NCBI RefSeq assembly: GCF_016742135.1
Contig: NZ_JACVCG010000004.1
Span: 124,001 to 188,000 of the forward strand
DNA length: 64,000 nucleotides
Direction of reading: 5' to 3'
Origin: Brevundimonas sp.
GTDB lineage: Bacteria > Pseudomonadota > Alphaproteobacteria > Caulobacterales > Caulobacteraceae
Each line of letters opens with the position of its first letter. The first letter of the stretch is position 1. The notes beneath the pieces are model-generated. The model made no database searches and was not told where the DNA came from. It saw only the letters and a list, made by a program, of their open reading frames with translations. Positions 62,043 to 64,000 of this stretch are shown one piece after another. The position numbers were made by a program, and so were the translations under genes.

Positions 62043-63259
62043 GCCCCCCCGCGCTGGCCGATGCGCCGTGGCTGAGGGCGGTGGCCACCCGCAAGGTGAT
62101 GGCGGCCCTCGAGACGGCGGGCGGGCCGGACGTGGCGCGCTTCGTCGGCGGCTGTGTCCGAAATACCCTGATGGGCCGACCGGTCGACGATGTGGACATC
62201 GCCACGCGGCTGGAGCCGCAAGCGGTCATGTCGGCGCTGCAGGCGGCGGGGCTGAAAGCTGTGCCGACGGGGCTGGAGCACGGTACGGTGACCGCGGTGG
62301 CGGACAGCCGGCCGTTCGAGATCACCACCCTGCGGCGCGACGTGACGACAGACGGGCGGCGCGCGACCGTCGCCTTCACCACCGACTGGGCCGAGGACGC
62401 GGGGCGGCGGGATTTCCATATCAATGCCCTCTATGCCGATTCAGGCGGGCAGATCTTCGATCCGACCGGTCAGGGGTTGGCCGATATCGCGGCGCAGCGG
62501 GTGGCGTTTGTCGGTGATGCCGGACGCCGCATCCGCGAGGATCGGCTGCGGATACTGCGCTTTTTCCGGTTTCATGCCTGGTACGGCGCGGGAAGCCCGG
62601 ATGGTGCGGGTCTCGCGGCCTGTGTGGCGGAGGCGGACGGCCTTGAAGAGTTGTCGGCCGAGCGGGTGTCGAAGGAACTGCTGAAACTGCTGGCCGCGCC
62701 GGATCCGGTGCCGACGGTCGAGGTCATGGCGCGCGCCGGGATTCTGGCCCGGCTGCTGCCGGAAGCCGGCAGGCTGGAGGCCTTCAGGGCAATGGCGGCC
62801 GTTACCGACGATGCCTTGCTGCGGTTGTCGTCCCTGCTGCCGGGGTCGGCGGACGCGCTGGATGCGGCGGCAAGGGGCCTGCGCCTGTCCAATCGCGAGA
62901 TGTCGAGGCTACAGGCCCTGATCGGGCCCCGGCTGGACCTCGATGCGGTGAAGGACCGACAGGTGCGGGCGCTCGTCTATGCCGAAGGGAAACAGGCCGC
63001 GAAGGATCGGCTGGTTCAGGCCCTGTCGCAAAAGCCGGAGTCGAGAAGCCGGTATGAGGCGCTGGTCGATCTGGCCGACGCGTGGCCGGTGCCGCGTTTG
63101 CCGGTGGGCGGACGCGAGGTGGCGGCGCTGGGGATTGCCCCCGGCCCGGAGACGGGGGCGCTGCTGAAGGCTTTCGAGGCCGACTGGATCGCCAGGGATT
63201 TCCCGGAAAGCGGCCATGCTGAGCGGCTGTCGGCTTTGAGGGATCAGCGCGGGGGGTGA
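62039..63259 (+). CDS. cca: CCA tRNA nucleotidyltransferase (or poly(A) polymerase-like)
   Basis: Class II nucleotidyltransferase of 406 residues that adds or repairs the CCA end of tRNA. RFVGGCVRNTLMG (35-47) is the nucleotide-binding loop, Asp51 and Asp53 in VDDVDIATRL bind metal, and RRDFHINALYAD and RIREDRLRILRFFRFHAWYG are family motifs. Both tRNAs in this window encode CCA, so repair could be the main role. It converges on and overlaps the next gene by 16 bases. Confidence 0.94.
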   Translation: MSPPALADAPWLRAVATRKVMAALETAGGPDVARFVGGCVRNTLMGRPVDDVDIATRLEPQAVMSALQAAGLKAVPTGLEHGTVTAVADSRPFEITTLRRDVTTDGRRATVAFTTDWAEDAGRRDFHINALYADSGGQIFDPTGQGLADIAAQRVAFVGDAGRRIREDRLRILRFFRFHAWYGAGSPDGAGLAACVAEADGLEELSAERVSKELLKLLAAPDPVPTVEVMARAGILARLLPEAGRLEAFRAMAAVTDDALLRLSSLLPGSADALDAAARGLRLSNREMSRLQALIGPRLDLDAVKDRQVRALVYAEGKQAAKDRLVQALSQKPESRSRYEALVDLADAWPVPRLPVGGREVAALGIAPGPETGALLKAFEADWIARDFPESGHAERLSALRDQRGG

Positions 63260-64000
63260 GGCCGGGCCCGGGTGATGCGCGTGACCACCGGATAGTGATC
63301 TGACCCCGTCCGTTTGCCGATCTGCCGCGACAGGAAGACCAGCTCGTCCGAGCGCCACTGGTGGTCGATGCTGATCCCCAGCCATGAGGGGAGTCCGGTC
63401 GGCCAGGTGCCGGGCCAGGCTGGGGCGGGCGTCAGGCCGGTCTGCGCCTTGATCTGGCGGCCGATGCGGGCGCTGGACACGGTGTTGAAATCCCCGGCGA
63501 CGAGGATGGGTTCGGTCACGCCCTCGAGGCGATTGGCCAGCATTTCAGCCTGCAGGATCTGGCCCCACTGATACTGGAAGGGCCAGGGACGGGTCAGGTG
63601 CACGCCGACCAGATGCAGCGGGCCAAGGGGCGTGTCCGCCAGGGCGTGCAGGGCCGAAAGCTGGTCCTGCGGCGCGTCGACGGCAGACAGGGGATAGCGC
63701 GAGGCGATGATGACGCTGCCTCGCGATCCCGGAGGCACTATGGTTTCGGACGCCCGCTGGTACGGGTGGTCCGCCAGGATCTGCTGGCGCGCCGCGAAGA
63801 CGGCGGGGCTGACTTCGATCAGGATGACGATATCCGGGCGCGCCGCGCGAATGCTGGCACCGACGGCCTCGACGTCGGCATTCTCTGCGTGAAGGTTGGC
63901 GGAATAGACGGTCAGCACCGGCGCGCCGCGCTCGGGCGTGCCGCGCGGCGGCGCAATTTGCGGCAGGAAGGCACCGGCGGCGAGCAGAAGGGCGCCGAAA
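63244..64000 (-). CDS. Endonuclease/exonuclease/phosphatase-family protein (5' end outside window)
   Basis: C-terminal 250 residues of a protein that continues beyond the right edge. The catalytic fold has VYSANLHAENADVEAVG, PDIVILIEVSP, LVGVHLTRPWPF, ILVAGDFNTVSSA, and SIDHQW plus SDHYPVVTRI (catalytic His). The visible N-terminal part (FGALLLAAGAFLPQIAPP) is hydrophobic, so upstream membrane helices are likely. Substrate unknown. Confidence 0.86.
   Translation of the reverse strand, partial: FGALLLAAGAFLPQIAPPRGTPERGAPVLTVYSANLHAENADVEAVGASIRAARPDIVILIEVSPAVFAARQQILADHPYQRASETIVPPGSRGSVIIASRYPLSAVDAPQDQLSALHALADTPLGPLHLVGVHLTRPWPFQYQWGQILQAEMLANRLEGVTEPILVAGDFNTVSSARIGRQIKAQTGLTPAPAWPGTWPTGLPSWLGISIDHQWRSDELVFLSRQIGKRTGSDHYPVVTRITRARPHPPR

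Overview
The window is high-GC alphaproteobacterial chromosome, most likely Caulobacterales and probably Brevundimonas. This call rests on the flagellar block (flgF-flgG-flgA-flgH divergent from fliL-fliM, as I remember it from Caulobacter), on sigma-54 promoter architecture of Caulobacter type, and on GC-rich interspersed intergenic repeats. No database was consulted, so genus is an inference. Coding density is high. Genes at both edges are cut (katG at the left, an endonuclease/exonuclease/phosphatase-family gene at the right).

Layout. 1-3 kb: catalase-peroxidase katG with a possible OxyR site, and an uncharacterised two-gene operon. 3-5.4 kb: TonB-dependent receptor. 5.5-8.9 kb: two-gene bacterial NHEJ cassette (Ku and three-domain LigD). 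8.9-12.2 kb: glycogen-debranching-like hydrolase with a GT4 glycosyltransferase. 12.3-15.6 kb: DJ-1/PfpI protein, DUF4142 lipoprotein, small membrane proteins, msrA, and an MmcQ/YjbR gene interrupted by an interspersed repeat. 15.7 kb: tRNA-Ser(GGA). 15.9-27.1 kb: the most unusual part, a surface-glycan or secondary-metabolite locus. A minus-strand operon runs GT4, class II terpene-cyclase-like protein, cytochrome P450, sulfotransferase, Wzm-like permease, Wzt-like ATPase. Beside it lie a UbiA-type prenyltransferase, a sugar epimerase, a second GT4 and a GT2. 27.2-30.6 kb: DUF885 lipoprotein and three tandem paralogous small secreted proteins. 30.7-37.1 kb: flagellar genes. 37.2-46.8 kb: DUF3297, M28 peptidase, tRNA-Leu(TAA), pyruvate kinase, orphan adenine methylase, rnhB, tag, ygfZ, GT9, dihydroorotase-like protein. 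46.8-47.7 kb: non-coding repeat region. 47.7-50.2 kb: alpha/beta hydrolase, SdpI/SdpR pair with a palindromic operator, and an ErpA-type protein. 50.2-54.8 kb: dgt, SPOR, nagZ, scpA, scpB. 54.8-64 kb: uncharacterised proteins, xthA, a Cys-repeat secreted protein, MBL-fold hydrolase with enoyl-CoA hydratase, GNAT, and DUF1285-NUDIX-cca.

How genes work together. The strongest hypothesis for an undescribed system is the 15.9-27.1 kb locus: a prenyltransferase and a monodomain class II cyclase-like protein could build a cyclised isoprenoid, which P450, sulfotransferase and glycosyltransferases would decorate and the ABC-2 transporter would export. The flagellar block shows coordinated control: a -24/-12 promoter, IHF-like site and ftr-like palindrome precede flgF, and a second ftr-like palindrome sits next to the three secreted paralogs.
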